A stretch of 64,000 bases of DNA. It comes from Bacillus sp. ISL-18 (lineage in GTDB: Bacteria; Bacillota; Bacilli; Bacillales; Cytobacillaceae). The stretch lies in contig NZ_JAGGQG010000019.1 of assembly GCF_018613415.1 (NCBI RefSeq), positions 55,127 through 119,126 of the forward strand. The letters run 5' to 3'. Shown one piece after another: positions 26,583 to 35,348 of the stretch (the first letter of the stretch is position 1; every line of letters begins with the position of its first letter). The translations under genes were made by a program, and so were the position numbers. The notes beneath the pieces were generated by a model. It ran no database searches. It saw only the letters and a program-made list of their open reading frames with translations, and was not told the origin of the DNA.

Positions 26583-27764
26583 TTAAATTAACTCAATCAT
26601 CATGGCCATGCCTTGGCCGCCTCCGACACATAGAGTGGCAATTCCTCTTTTTTGCTGCCGCCGGTTTAATTCGTTAAGTAAGGTGGTAAGAATCTTAGCA
26701 CCAGTCGCTCCCAGTGGATGTCCTAATGCGATAGCACCGCCGTTCACATTTACCTTGTCTATATCCAGATTCAATGAACGGATCACAGCCAGAGCCTGCG
26801 AAGCAAAGGCTTCATTTAACTCGATCAAATCAATATCATCTAAATTATATTTAGTGCGTTCCAACAGCCTCCTGACCGCTGGTACAGGGCCAATTCCCAT
26901 TACAGAAGGCGACACCCCAACGGCTGCCCAATCAACGATTCTCGCAAGGGGTTTCAAACCAAGTTTTTCGGCATGAAATGCTGATGTCAGCACAAGTGCA
27001 GCTGCCCCGTCATTTCGCCCACATGCATTCCCTGCGGTGACGGTGCCGTTTTCTTTAAAGACAGGTCGAAGTTTACTTAGTGCATCCAGGGTTGTTCCTG
27101 GCCGTGGATGTTCATCAATCGTAAAAGAAAACGAACTTTTTTTCCCTTTCACCACAACAGGAACAATCTCATCTTCAAACCGATTTTCTTGAAGGGCTCT
27201 CGCTGCTCGTTGCTGACTTTCAAAGGCAAATGCATCCTGATTTCTTCTAGAAATCGCGAATCTTTCGGCCACATTTTCAGCCGTTACCCCCATCCCGAGC
27301 TCATACCCGTAAATTTCACGCGGCTGCTGCCCCGCTTCTGTGTTTGAGTCTACGAGTTTGGCAGAATCGCCGCCAAAGCGGGCGTTTCTTAGATAAATAG
27401 GAGCATTGCTCATGCTCTCTGTTCCACCAGCAACAACGATTTCTGCCTGCCCACAGATAATCTGTTGTGCGGCTGAGGCAACGGCCTGCATTCCCGACGC
27501 ACATAATCGGTTGATGGTAAAGGCCGGCGCAGATTCTCGAACCCCAGCCCTTAAGGAAGCCACCCTTGCTACGTTAGAAGATTCTGTTGATTGCCTGACC
27601 TCGCCTAATATCACCTCATCTACCTGGTCAGGAGTAAGTCCGGCCCTGGTAACAGCTTCTTTGATGACAATGGAAGCAAGTGAGCTGGAGTTCATATCTT
27701 TTAACGCACCGCCATACCTCCCGACCGGGGTACGAACGGCACTTAAAATGACAATATCCTTCAT
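26583..27764 (-). CDS. Acetyl-CoA acetyltransferase (thiolase)
   Basis: 393 residues from the second in-frame ATG (27764), six bases after AGGGGG; the first ATG abuts that site. Acyl-carrying Cys88 in NRLCASG, catalytic His in LGHPLGATGA near 349, Cys379 in LCVGGGQG. It ends the first transcription unit of the cluster, 23 bases after an acyl-CoA dehydrogenase. Degradative use is inferred from the neighbours. Confidence 0.93.
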   Translation of the reverse strand: MKDIVILSAVRTPVGRYGGALKDMNSSSLASIVIKEAVTRAGLTPDQVDEVILGEVRQSTESSNVARVASLRAGVRESAPAFTINRLCASGMQAVASAAQQIICGQAEIVVAGGTESMSNAPIYLRNARFGGDSAKLVDSNTEAGQQPREIYGYELGMGVTAENVAERFAISRRNQDAFAFESQQRAARALQENRFEDEIVPVVVKGKKSSFSFTIDEHPRPGTTLDALSKLRPVFKENGTVTAGNACGRNDGAAALVLTSAFHAEKLGLKPLARIVDWAAVGVSPSVMGIGPVPAVRRLLERTKYNLDDIDLIELNEAFASQALAVIRSLNLDIDKVNVNGGAIALGHPLGATGAKILTTLLNELNRRQQKRGIATLCVGGGQGMAMMIELI

Positions 27765-27787
27765 ACACATCCCCCTAATTTACAAGA

Positions 27788-28936
27788 TTAGCAGTACTCT
27801 TGTTCGAGCTGTGCCGCAATAATATTCTTCTGAATCTCCGAAGTACCCTCATAGATTCTTGTAATTCTAGCGTCCCGATAAAAGCGTTCAATTGGATAGT
27901 CTGCAATATAGCCTAATCCTCCGTGAATTTGAACCGCCTTGTCAGCTACTCTGTTGTAAACCTCTGACCCATAAAGCTTAAGCATGGCCGCTTCCTTAAT
28001 AACCTTCATACCTTGGTCAACCATCCATGCTACACGGTAGGTGAATGAACGTAATGCCTCAATTTCAACTGCCATTTCAGCCAGCATATGACTTACAGCT
28101 TGATTGGTTATGATCGGCTTACCAAACTGAATCCGTTCTTTCGCATATCTTGTTGACATATCCAAGAGCTTTTGAGAGGATCCGAGATTACGAGAGGCCA
28201 ATCCTGCGCGGCCGTTCGCTAAAATCTTTAATGCATTCACGTATCCTTGTCCTTCTACTCCCAGCACATTTTCCACGGGAACTTCACAGCCTTCAAAGAT
28301 TAATTCTGCGGAATGTGATCCCTTTAAGCCCATTTTTTTCTCGACAGCACCTACTTGAAAGCCTGAGAAATCTTTTTCGATAATAAACGAGGTAATCCCT
28401 TTAGCTCCTTTGTCCGGGTCAGTTACAGCCATAACGGTAAAAACACTCGCTTCTGTTGCATTGGTAATATAATGCTTCAGACCGTTTAAAATGTATTTAT
28501 CCCCTTTTTTTACAGCTGTTGTTTTTAAATTGGCGGCATTTGAACCGGCATCCGGCTCCGTTAAGGCAAATGCACCGATTTTATCCCCGCTTGCCATTTC
28601 AGGTAGATATTTTCGCTTTTGCTGTTCATTCCCCATTTCAACAATCCCAACAGACCCGATTCCGGTGTGAGCACCAATTAAAGTAGTATAGCCGTTATGT
28701 GTTTGCCCTATTTCCTCATATAAGGCACACTTTCCTACCATACCAATCCCCAGACCGCCATATTCTTCTGGAATGCTAAGTCCAAAGAGCCCCATTGCCT
28801 TCGAAAGATGAATAATCCGCTCCGGAATATTGTTCTCTTCTTCAATTTGGCTGGCAACAGCTTCAACCTCTGTTTGAATAAAATCTCTTACATTCTTTTT
28901 TAAAAAGAGTATGTCTTCATCTAGTTCAAAGTTCAT
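27788..28936 (-). CDS. Acyl-CoA dehydrogenase (short/branched-chain type)
   Basis: 382 residues, typical length. FAD/substrate motif ALTEPDAGSNAANL near 123-136, NGLKHYITN near 154, and the C-terminal signature RDARITRIYEGTSEIQ near 358 with the catalytic base Glu in YEGT. Resembles butyryl- or isovaleryl-type enzymes. One of three distinct acyl-CoA dehydrogenases in the cluster, implying several desaturation steps or chain types. Confidence 0.92.
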   Translation of the reverse strand: MNFELDEDILFLKKNVRDFIQTEVEAVASQIEEENNIPERIIHLSKAMGLFGLSIPEEYGGLGIGMVGKCALYEEIGQTHNGYTTLIGAHTGIGSVGIVEMGNEQQKRKYLPEMASGDKIGAFALTEPDAGSNAANLKTTAVKKGDKYILNGLKHYITNATEASVFTVMAVTDPDKGAKGITSFIIEKDFSGFQVGAVEKKMGLKGSHSAELIFEGCEVPVENVLGVEGQGYVNALKILANGRAGLASRNLGSSQKLLDMSTRYAKERIQFGKPIITNQAVSHMLAEMAVEIEALRSFTYRVAWMVDQGMKVIKEAAMLKLYGSEVYNRVADKAVQIHGGLGYIADYPIERFYRDARITRIYEGTSEIQKNIIAAQLEQEYC

Positions 28937-29050
28937 CTCTACACCTCCGATTTACATTACATTTTCTAACGGAGCCGTCTTCTTGTTCCATCAGGGATGC
29001 TCGTATGGTATTTTCAAACTATTTATTTCAGCATTAGAAACGGTTTGTTC

Positions 29051-29962
29051 CTACTCTTTTCTAGTCTGGTAACTTAAAAGATGATAGATTGTTTTAAGAA
29101 CAGGAGTGGCAATCTTATATTCTTCTCCTTTGTTTACGATATACCCACAGATGGATTCGAGCTCCAATGTTTTTCCGTTAAGCTTATCTTGGAGCATGGA
29201 GGGGTGGTGTTCTCTGGCTAGACTTCCTTGAGCAAAAATGGTTTCGTAAAAATTCTCCTCTATTTCGATGCCTGTGGCTCTGCCAACAGCGATCGCTTCA
29301 TTACAAATCTTTAAAGCAGTCTCATGCAAGCCTTGATCATCAAATATCGCGGCGACCTTTGCCTCAATCAAAGCGGTTAACGGATTAAACGTGACATTCC
29401 AAAGTAACTTTTTCCACTTAACCATTAGGATATTGCTAGAAGGATTAGTAAGGATATATGCAGTATTAAATAATGTTGAAAGTTCGATGACTTTTTCTGA
29501 TAGACGAGTGTCTAAAGCTCCAATAACTAGTCTTGGCGGGACGCCAATTTGTCTCACCACACCAGTTTCCGTCAAAATTGCTTGTATATATGTCGCCGAA
29601 GATAAAATCCGTTCTTTGCCAAAAATTTTTCTGAGTACTTCTTCATTATCTACACCGTTTTGAAGCGTCATTACTAGACATGATTCTTTTAGAAATGGTG
29701 CAAATCTATCTGCCACCTCGGTTGTATCGGTCGATTTCACACAAAATAAGAGCAGGTCAATATCTTGAAATGACTCGTAATATTCTGTGAACGTCCCATT
29801 TACTGTGAACGTCCCTGCCTCACTTTCAACTGTAAGACCTTCTGCCCGCATTCTTTCCAGCCTCTTTCCCCGTGCTAGAAACGTGACCTCATTTCCTGCC
29901 TTTTTCAATAAGGCACCAAAATAACCGCCAACTGCCCCGGTACCTGCGACACCAATTTTCAT
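29051..29962 (-). CDS. Ketopantoate reductase-like dehydrogenase (PanE/ApbA family)
   Basis: 303 residues. The N-terminal Rossmann motif GVAGTGAVGGYFG is at residues 3-15, LFCVKSTDT near 73, and the helical C-terminal domain has KWKKLLWNVTFNPLTALI near 187-204. The family reduces ketopantoate, but many members act on other 2-oxo or 3-hydroxy acids. Its place between an aldolase-like gene and an acyl-CoA dehydrogenase argues for a catabolic role. Substrate unknown. Confidence 0.82.
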   Translation of the reverse strand: MKIGVAGTGAVGGYFGALLKKAGNEVTFLARGKRLERMRAEGLTVESEAGTFTVNGTFTEYYESFQDIDLLLFCVKSTDTTEVADRFAPFLKESCLVMTLQNGVDNEEVLRKIFGKERILSSATYIQAILTETGVVRQIGVPPRLVIGALDTRLSEKVIELSTLFNTAYILTNPSSNILMVKWKKLLWNVTFNPLTALIEAKVAAIFDDQGLHETALKICNEAIAVGRATGIEIEENFYETIFAQGSLAREHHPSMLQDKLNGKTLELESICGYIVNKGEEYKIATPVLKTIYHLLSYQTRKE

Positions 29963-30027
29963 TCCCTTTCCTCCCGGTTATGTATGAATCTGATAAGAGG
30001 AATCCTTCATCCTTCCAGATTGCTCAA

Positions 30028-30795
30028 TTACTCCAAAAGGTCCGGCTGTTCTTTCACAATCCGATTCCATAATGGCTGGAATTGAAACCAGCCCGCATTT
30101 GAAACTCCCACGGTTTCATAGGTTGCTCGTGCATTTTCAACATCGATTAAAATAGGCTTCCCTGCTGCTTCAGCCAGAAGCTGTGCCTGACACGAACGCT
30201 CCATCGTAATAAACCACCAAGCTGCTTCGTCCACAGACTTTCCAACTGTCAACAAGCCATGATTTCTTAGGATACATGCTTTATTGTTCCCGAGAGCTTT
30301 ACCTATCCGTTTTCCTTCCTCAATTTCTAAAACAACACCAGTAAAATCATCATACAGGGAATGATCTTGATAAAACGCACAAGCATCTTGGGTGATGGGG
30401 TCAAGGAGGCGGCCAAGGGCAGACCATGATTTTCCATAAACAGAATGTGAATGAGCTGCTGCGATCACATCAGGACGTGCAGCGTGAACTTGAGAATGGA
30501 TGGCAAAGGCAGCTCGGTTAACTGGATACTTCCCTTCCACGACCATCCCGTCATGGTTACAAAGAATTAAATCGGAGGCAGAAATTTGACTGAAGTGAAC
30601 GCCAAACGGGTTCACCCAGAAGTGGTCCTTCAGCTCTGGATCACGTACAGTGATATGACCTGCCACTCCTTCATCAAAACCAAACTTAGAAAACAAGCGA
30701 AAGGCTGCAGCTAATTTTTGATTTAAATGGCGCCTTTCCTCCTCAAATGAAGAAAAAATGGGCGGATTATAGCTGGTTTTTAATTTCGTGAACAT
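30028..30795 (-). CDS. Class II aldolase / adducin-family protein
   Basis: 255 residues. Family motifs: GVAGHITVRDP near 43, VNPFGVHFSQI near 58, the zinc-binding AAAHSHSVYGKSW near 115 and the ILRNHGLLTVG segment near 177. Relatives include sugar-phosphate aldolases and decarboxylating or cleaving enzymes on 3-hydroxy acids; a phosphate-binding lysine pattern is not obvious. It is followed by the ketopantoate-reductase-like gene. It may cleave or decarboxylate a pathway intermediate, but this cannot be read from sequence. Confidence 0.82.
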   Translation of the reverse strand: MFTKLKTSYNPPIFSSFEEERRHLNQKLAAAFRLFSKFGFDEGVAGHITVRDPELKDHFWVNPFGVHFSQISASDLILCNHDGMVVEGKYPVNRAAFAIHSQVHAARPDVIAAAHSHSVYGKSWSALGRLLDPITQDACAFYQDHSLYDDFTGVVLEIEEGKRIGKALGNNKACILRNHGLLTVGKSVDEAAWWFITMERSCQAQLLAEAAGKPILIDVENARATYETVGVSNAGWFQFQPLWNRIVKEQPDLLE

Positions 30796-30923
30796 GGCAT
30801 CACCCTTCTTTAATGTTTATCGTTTTTATATCGAACTTCATTGCAGTGGTATCTCCCATACTGAAAGAAATAAACCCAGCATGAAGAACGGAATCTTCCT
30901 ACACGCCGGGCATATCTCAATTG

Positions 30924-31331
30924 TTAATGACCATATTGGTGATAGACTACCTCACCTTTTAAGACTACATTTCCCTGCTGATTCACCGCCTGAACGTTAA
31001 AACGCAGATTTTGATCCTGTTTTTCCTTCAATGTTGCTTTCAGGGTCACCACATCATTTAAAAATACCATCCCTTTAAAACGAATCGAGTAATCTTGAGC
31101 AAACCCTTCCTCATAAGAAGCAGTAAACAGTTTTGCCAAATTGCCCATTGTCCACATCCCATGGGCAATAATTCCTGGCAGTCCTGCTTTTTTCGCTTCA
31201 TCATCAATGGTATGAATAGGGTTAAAATCCCCAGAGGCACCTGAATATTTTATGAGATCCATCCGTGAGACAGGTTCAAGCTGTACTTCCGGAAGAGACT
31301 CGCCCACTTGCAATTGGGTTAACGTACTCAT
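30924..31331 (-). CDS. MaoC-type enoyl-CoA hydratase subunit
   Basis: 135-residue hot-dog-fold protein with the (R)-hydratase signature YSGASGDFNPIHTIDDEAKKAG near 29-50, which includes the catalytic Asp and His, and GIIAHGMWTMG. It overlaps the preceding FAS1-like gene by four bases (ATGA), a strong sign that the two products form one enzyme. Would hydrate trans-2-enoyl-CoA to the 3-hydroxy form. Confidence 0.88.
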   Translation of the reverse strand: MSTLTQLQVGESLPEVQLEPVSRMDLIKYSGASGDFNPIHTIDDEAKKAGLPGIIAHGMWTMGNLAKLFTASYEEGFAQDYSIRFKGMVFLNDVVTLKATLKEKQDQNLRFNVQAVNQQGNVVLKGEVVYHQYGH

Positions 31332-31777
31332 TTAACCAACACCTTCCTCACTGCTTCCGAGATGACAATGGTAGAGGTAGAACTGAAAATAATATTTCCG
31401 GCTTCATCTTCCCCGAAGCTTTCTACTACCAAGAATCCCATCTGACCAAAGTTCCCTTTTTTCTCGAAGTAATTTTTTACTTTGGAATAGCAGTAAACTT
31501 CTTCACCGACTACTAAAGGCCGGTTGTAATGAAAGGTTTGTTCCCCATGGATTAAACCTTTGTTCGGAAGATTTAGCCCTGCAATCACACCATAATCAAA
31601 AATCCGTGGAAAGGTTGGCGGGGCAAGGTTGTTTTTGTATCTTGAAAGTCTGCCTGTATCTTCATCAAAATAGATTGGATGAAGGTCGCCGATGGCTTCG
31701 GCAAATTTCTTGACGGCTCCTCTTTCCACCGTATTTTTCACCTTGTTTGATTGTTTACCGATTTGGTCGTTAAACAA
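31328..31777 (-). CDS. FAS1-like dehydratase / MaoC N-terminal domain protein
   Basis: 149-residue hot-dog protein of the MaoC_dehydrat_N type, with RGAVKKFAEAIGDLHPIYFDED near 19-40 and the LAPPTFPRIFDYG segment. Alone it lacks the full catalytic motif. In related two-subunit hydratases (HadAB, steroid side-chain hydratases) it pairs with a MaoC subunit, here encoded next door. ATG 31777 follows GGTGAG. Confidence 0.85.
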   Translation of the reverse strand: MFNDQIGKQSNKVKNTVERGAVKKFAEAIGDLHPIYFDEDTGRLSRYKNNLAPPTFPRIFDYGVIAGLNLPNKGLIHGEQTFHYNRPLVVGEEVYCYSKVKNYFEKKGNFGQMGFLVVESFGEDEAGNIIFSSTSTIVISEAVRKVLVK

Positions 31778-31796
31778 TGATCTTCACCTCACCTTA

Positions 31797-32561
31797 TTAG
31801 CATTTTGGCCCGCCGGCCACATAAATGACCTGGCCATTGACAAACGAGGATTTTTCATCCGCAAAGAAGGCAACGGCATTAGCAATATCAGCCGGTTTTC
31901 CGCTTCTGCCCACTGGAATCTGAGCGACACTAGCCTGGATTAACTGATTAAAGGTAATCCCTATTCGGGCCGCCGTTTCTTTGGTCATTTCTGTTTCAAT
32001 AAAACCTGGTGCTACAGAGTTAGCGGTGATGCCGTACCTTCCTAATTCAATTGCCAGTGTTTTAGTAAAGCCTTGCAAGCCGGCTTTTGCCGCAGCATAA
32101 TTGGCCTGGCCGCGATTGCCCAGCGCGGAAGTAGACGAAATATTGATAATTCGTCCATATTTTTGCTCGACCATATATTTTTGTGCGGCTCTTGCGGCAT
32201 TAAATGAGCCTTTTAAATGTACATCCATGACGGTTTGCCAATCGGAATCCGACATTTTAAATAATAGATTGTCTCGGATGACCCCGGCATTATTGACTAA
32301 TATATCAACCGATCCAAACGTCTCATAAACCTCTTTAAAAGCATCTTCTACTTGGTTAGCATCCACTACATTTGCTACTTTTGAATAGACTTCATAGCCT
32401 TTTTCTCTTAATTCACTGGTAGTGGCATTTAATGCCTCTTCATTTAAATCAATTAACGCTACTTTTGCTCCCTCTTTGGCGAAAAGCTCCACAATTCCTT
32501 TGCCAATCCCCTGGCTTCCACCTGTTACAAAGGCTACTCTTCCTGTAAATCTTCCAGCCAT
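31797..32561 (-). CDS. FabG-like SDR, probable 3-hydroxyacyl-CoA dehydrogenase
   Basis: 254 residues. GGSQGIGKG near 15-23, NNAGVIRDN near 90, catalytic Ser in NISSTSALG near 142 and YAAAKAG near 155. The family includes 3-oxoacyl-ACP reductases. In a degradative operon next to a MaoC-type hydratase it most likely runs in the oxidising direction on (R)-3-hydroxyacyl-CoA. It is not beside other fatty-acid synthesis genes, so fabG itself is unlikely. Confidence 0.88.
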   Translation of the reverse strand: MAGRFTGRVAFVTGGSQGIGKGIVELFAKEGAKVALIDLNEEALNATTSELREKGYEVYSKVANVVDANQVEDAFKEVYETFGSVDILVNNAGVIRDNLLFKMSDSDWQTVMDVHLKGSFNAARAAQKYMVEQKYGRIINISSTSALGNRGQANYAAAKAGLQGFTKTLAIELGRYGITANSVAPGFIETEMTKETAARIGITFNQLIQASVAQIPVGRSGKPADIANAVAFFADEKSSFVNGQVIYVAGGPKC

Positions 32562-32610
32562 TTCTCTTCCTCCTGATTAGTAAATATAGTAGATAACGCT
32601 TACACTTTTT

Positions 32611-33789
32611 CTAAACGTATTGGCCCACCTTCACATGACCTTTTATTAAATTGCGGGCGATAATCATGCGCTGGATCTCATCCGTTCCGTCGTATATTCT
32701 CCATAGTCTTGCTTCACGGTACCAGCGTTCAATTGGCAATTCCTTTGTATATCCCATCCCGCCATGAATTTGCAGAACACGGTCGACTACTCGATTGCCC
32801 ATATTAGAGCCATAAAGTTTAGCCATCGAGGCAAGATGACGATTATCTTCACCTTGATCGAGCGTAAACGCCGCGTTTAATACAAGCCATCTGGCCGCTT
32901 CGATTTCAACTGCAGAATCGGCAATTTGCCATTGGATGGCTTGTCGTTCAGCAATCGGCTTTCCAAAAGTAACCCGTTCCCGCGAATAATCAATTGCCAT
33001 TTGCAATAACCGTTCAGCAGATCCAACAGCTCTTGCCCCTACAATCCATCTGGCAAAGCCAATCCATTCCAGTCCGAGGTTGTACCCCTTGTGTAATTCG
33101 CCGAGGATATTTTCCTCTGGAACACGAACATTATCAAAAACTAAGCCGGCTGGACCCCATTCCCCCATCGTATGTATATACTCGGATTTCCAGCCCATCT
33201 CACGGTCGGCAATAAAGCACGTCACACCTTCACGGCCTTGTGTTTCTTGATGCCTTTGTTTATCGGTAATTGCAATAACCATGACAAAATCAGCTTCATT
33301 CCCACCGGTAATAAACGTTTTTTCACCATTTAAAACCCAGTCATTTCCGTCTTTCACAGCTGTCATTTTTATATTCCTTGTATCAGAGCCTGCACCTGGC
33401 TCAGTCATGGCAAAGCAGGATTTTTTCTCGCCATTAATGGTTGGAAGTAAATACTTTTGTTTTTGTTCTTCATTTCCATAATAAAGAATATTATCTGCAG
33501 AGCCGCCAAATGAAAATGGAACAAAGGTTTTTGATACTTCCATTAAAACGATGGCCATCATCATTTGTCCAAGATCAGCACCGCCATATTCCTCTGGCGT
33601 ATTAATTCCCCAAAAACCAGCTTCCTTAGCCTTTAACTGCAGCTCTTTTAATTTGCCGGGAGATAGACTTGGCCTGCCTTCTCGTTCATTTCTCAATACA
33701 TCGTTTTCAAGTGGAATGAGTTCTTTTTCTACAAATCTTCTAATTGTCTTTTGCACCATTTTTTGTTCATCCGTTAGGCGTAAATGCAT
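32611..33789 (-). CDS. Acyl-CoA dehydrogenase
   Basis: 392 residues from ATG 33789, with GGAGTG seven bases upstream; a GTG nine bases earlier is too close to that site. CFAMTEPGAGSDTRNI near 129-144, NGEKTFITGGNEADF near 160 and the signature REARLWRIYDGTDEIQ near 362, where the position of the usual base Glu reads YDGT with Asp instead of Glu, as in some long- and branched-chain members. First gene of the cluster, under the promoter with operator copy 2. Confidence 0.9.
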   Translation of the reverse strand: MHLRLTDEQKMVQKTIRRFVEKELIPLENDVLRNEREGRPSLSPGKLKELQLKAKEAGFWGINTPEEYGGADLGQMMMAIVLMEVSKTFVPFSFGGSADNILYYGNEEQKQKYLLPTINGEKKSCFAMTEPGAGSDTRNIKMTAVKDGNDWVLNGEKTFITGGNEADFVMVIAITDKQRHQETQGREGVTCFIADREMGWKSEYIHTMGEWGPAGLVFDNVRVPEENILGELHKGYNLGLEWIGFARWIVGARAVGSAERLLQMAIDYSRERVTFGKPIAERQAIQWQIADSAVEIEAARWLVLNAAFTLDQGEDNRHLASMAKLYGSNMGNRVVDRVLQIHGGMGYTKELPIERWYREARLWRIYDGTDEIQRMIIARNLIKGHVKVGQYV

Positions 33790-33861
33790 TTTTTTCACTC
33801 CATTCTTATTCTTGAAATCTAGTTTTTTCTTCTATAAAAGAGTATGCAGGAACAAGCAGAT

Positions 33862-33883
33862 ACATACCTACCGGTTAGTATGT
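33862..33883. promoter_or_regulatory. 22-bp palindromic operator, copy 2
   Basis: ACATACCTACC followed by GGTTAGTATGT, a near-perfect palindrome that overlaps the -10 of the promoter at the head of the catabolic cluster. Matches copy 1 at 20 of 22 positions. Probable TetR-family repressor site. Confidence 0.78.
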
Positions 33884-33904
33884 CACCTTTAATTTTATTC
33901 GCAA
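33876..33904 (-). promoter_or_regulatory. Promoter at the head of the catabolic cluster
   Basis: Minus strand: TTGCGA (33904-33899), 17-base spacer, ATACTA (33881-33876). The -10 lies inside operator copy 2. The -10 is weak, so the assignment is tentative. Confidence 0.45.
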
Positions 33905-34024
33905 CTTTCAGATAATACAAGTATTAATTGGCTTTTTAGAAAAAAAAATCCTCCGCAAATGAACGCCAGAGAATTTATACTTTATTAAGATTAACGGAAC
34001 CGCTTTTCTTATCGGTCCAGTCCT

Positions 34025-34792
34025 TTAGCTGCGAAAGCCAGGGTTATTTTTTAAAAAGTTCTGCCATGCTCCTTTAATTCCTTGCATAATTTCTTCTCTT
34101 GTCGCATGAAGTCTCTCTTTTGTGCCGCCATAACCAATTTCAATTTCACCTTTTTCAAGTCCGGCAAAAATCGTGTCGGCAAAATCGGTTAAAGGAGCAC
34201 CAAATGTATGTAAACCCGCTCCTCCTAAATCAGTGTTGACAGCAGGAGGTAGGATTTCAATGACCTCGATGTTTGTTTCGGCGAGCTGATGTCGCAGTGA
34301 TGTGGTAAATGAATGAAGCGCTGCTTTGGTTGCACTATAAACGGGCACCCACACACCGGTCATAACCGCTAATCCAGAGGTTACATTTAAGATGGCTGCC
34401 TGCGCTTGTTTTTGAAGGTGCGGTGTAAACAGCATGGTTAAATGAATCGGACCGTCGACATTTATCGAAATTTCATTCCGGTAATAGTCCCAATTCTCTT
34501 GTGGATTCAAAAGGTTGACTCTCTGCTGAATACCGGCATTATTAACCAGTACATTTACTTGAGGAAACTCTTTCGTTACCCATTCAAATAAACTTATTCT
34601 CTCGTCTTGCTTTGATACATCGCAAACCTTCGTATGTATATTTGGAAATCTCTCCTTAACCTCCCGTAATTTTTCTTCGCGGCGGCCGACAATAATGACT
34701 TGATTGCCTCTTTCCAAAAAACGCTCGGCAAATGCTAACCCAATACCTGATGCCCCGCCGGTAATTAAAATCGTATTTCCAGACATTTTCAT
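34025..34792 (-). CDS. SDR-family oxidoreductase (DltE-like)
   Basis: 255 residues. GGASGIGLA near 12-20, NNAGIQQRV near 89, catalytic Ser in NVTSGLAV near 142 and YSATKAALHSF near 157. Resembles the DltE/YqjQ-like group of uncharacterised SDRs. It lies upstream of the catabolic cluster but is separated from it by the operator-promoter region, so it is probably a separate unit. Substrate unknown. Confidence 0.85.
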   Translation of the reverse strand: MKMSGNTILITGGASGIGLAFAERFLERGNQVIIVGRREEKLREVKERFPNIHTKVCDVSKQDERISLFEWVTKEFPQVNVLVNNAGIQQRVNLLNPQENWDYYRNEISINVDGPIHLTMLFTPHLQKQAQAAILNVTSGLAVMTGVWVPVYSATKAALHSFTTSLRHQLAETNIEVIEILPPAVNTDLGGAGLHTFGAPLTDFADTIFAGLEKGEIEIGYGGTKERLHATREEIMQGIKGAWQNFLKNNPGFRS

Positions 34793-34955
34793 TTAAAAAT
34801 CATCCTTTTCTTGTTTTTGACTGCCTTTTTATTTTAACGTTTAGTTATTTTTTGATTCATTTAAGATTATTGACTATTTTCCTTCCTTTTTACAAATGAT
34901 AAGGATGATATTCTTTGGAATATCCGTTTCAAATCCTATGATGAGGTGATAGTTG

Positions 34956-35108
34956 ATGAGCTACAGAGATCAATTAGATTCCCAATCGGAGCTTTTTCAC
35001 TACACTTTTACGAGACCTAAACACACCAAAGCACAGGTGAATGGTCAAACAAGAGTGTCGCAAAATCAGATCATCTTAAGGAGCAATGCTAAGGCCCATC
35101 GCTGGTAA
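34956..35108 (+). CDS. Small YpzG-like protein
   Basis: 50 residues, starting at ATG 34956 with GAGGTGAT upstream. It is polar and basic, with core RPKHTKAQVNGQTRVSQNQI and end KAHRW. The PKH...QVNG pattern reminds me of the YpzG family of short, uncharacterised Bacillus proteins; this match is from memory. It lies in the 556-base gap between the SDR and acetyltransferase genes and is followed by a terminator at 35165. Function unknown. Confidence 0.6.
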   Translation: MSYRDQLDSQSELFHYTFTRPKHTKAQVNGQTRVSQNQIILRSNAKAHRW

Positions 35109-35164
35109 GTGAGCGTCTTAGTATCGAAACGACCAACGGCTGCCCATCAGGCGCTCGTTAAAGA

Positions 35165-35196
35165 AAAGACCCTTTTCCTTTTTGGAAAGGGTCTTT
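35165..35196 (+). terminator. Terminator after the small YpzG-like gene
   Basis: AAAGACCCTTTTCC and GGAAAGGGTCTTT form a long stem around TTTTT, followed by T-rich sequence. It lies 57 bases past the small gene. The remaining 150 bases to the acetyltransferase hold nothing recognisable apart from its promoter region. Confidence 0.8.
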
Positions 35197-35348
35197 CTTT
35201 GGAAAATTAACGATTAAGAATTGTCCAACTGCAGGACATACACTGCTCACCAAGGAGCTTGCGCCTTTCTTGCGAATTCTTCTTGTAATAAAAGGTATAC
35301 CGGGATATTATAAAAACTATCTTAATTAAAACGGAGTGAAACTTTCTT

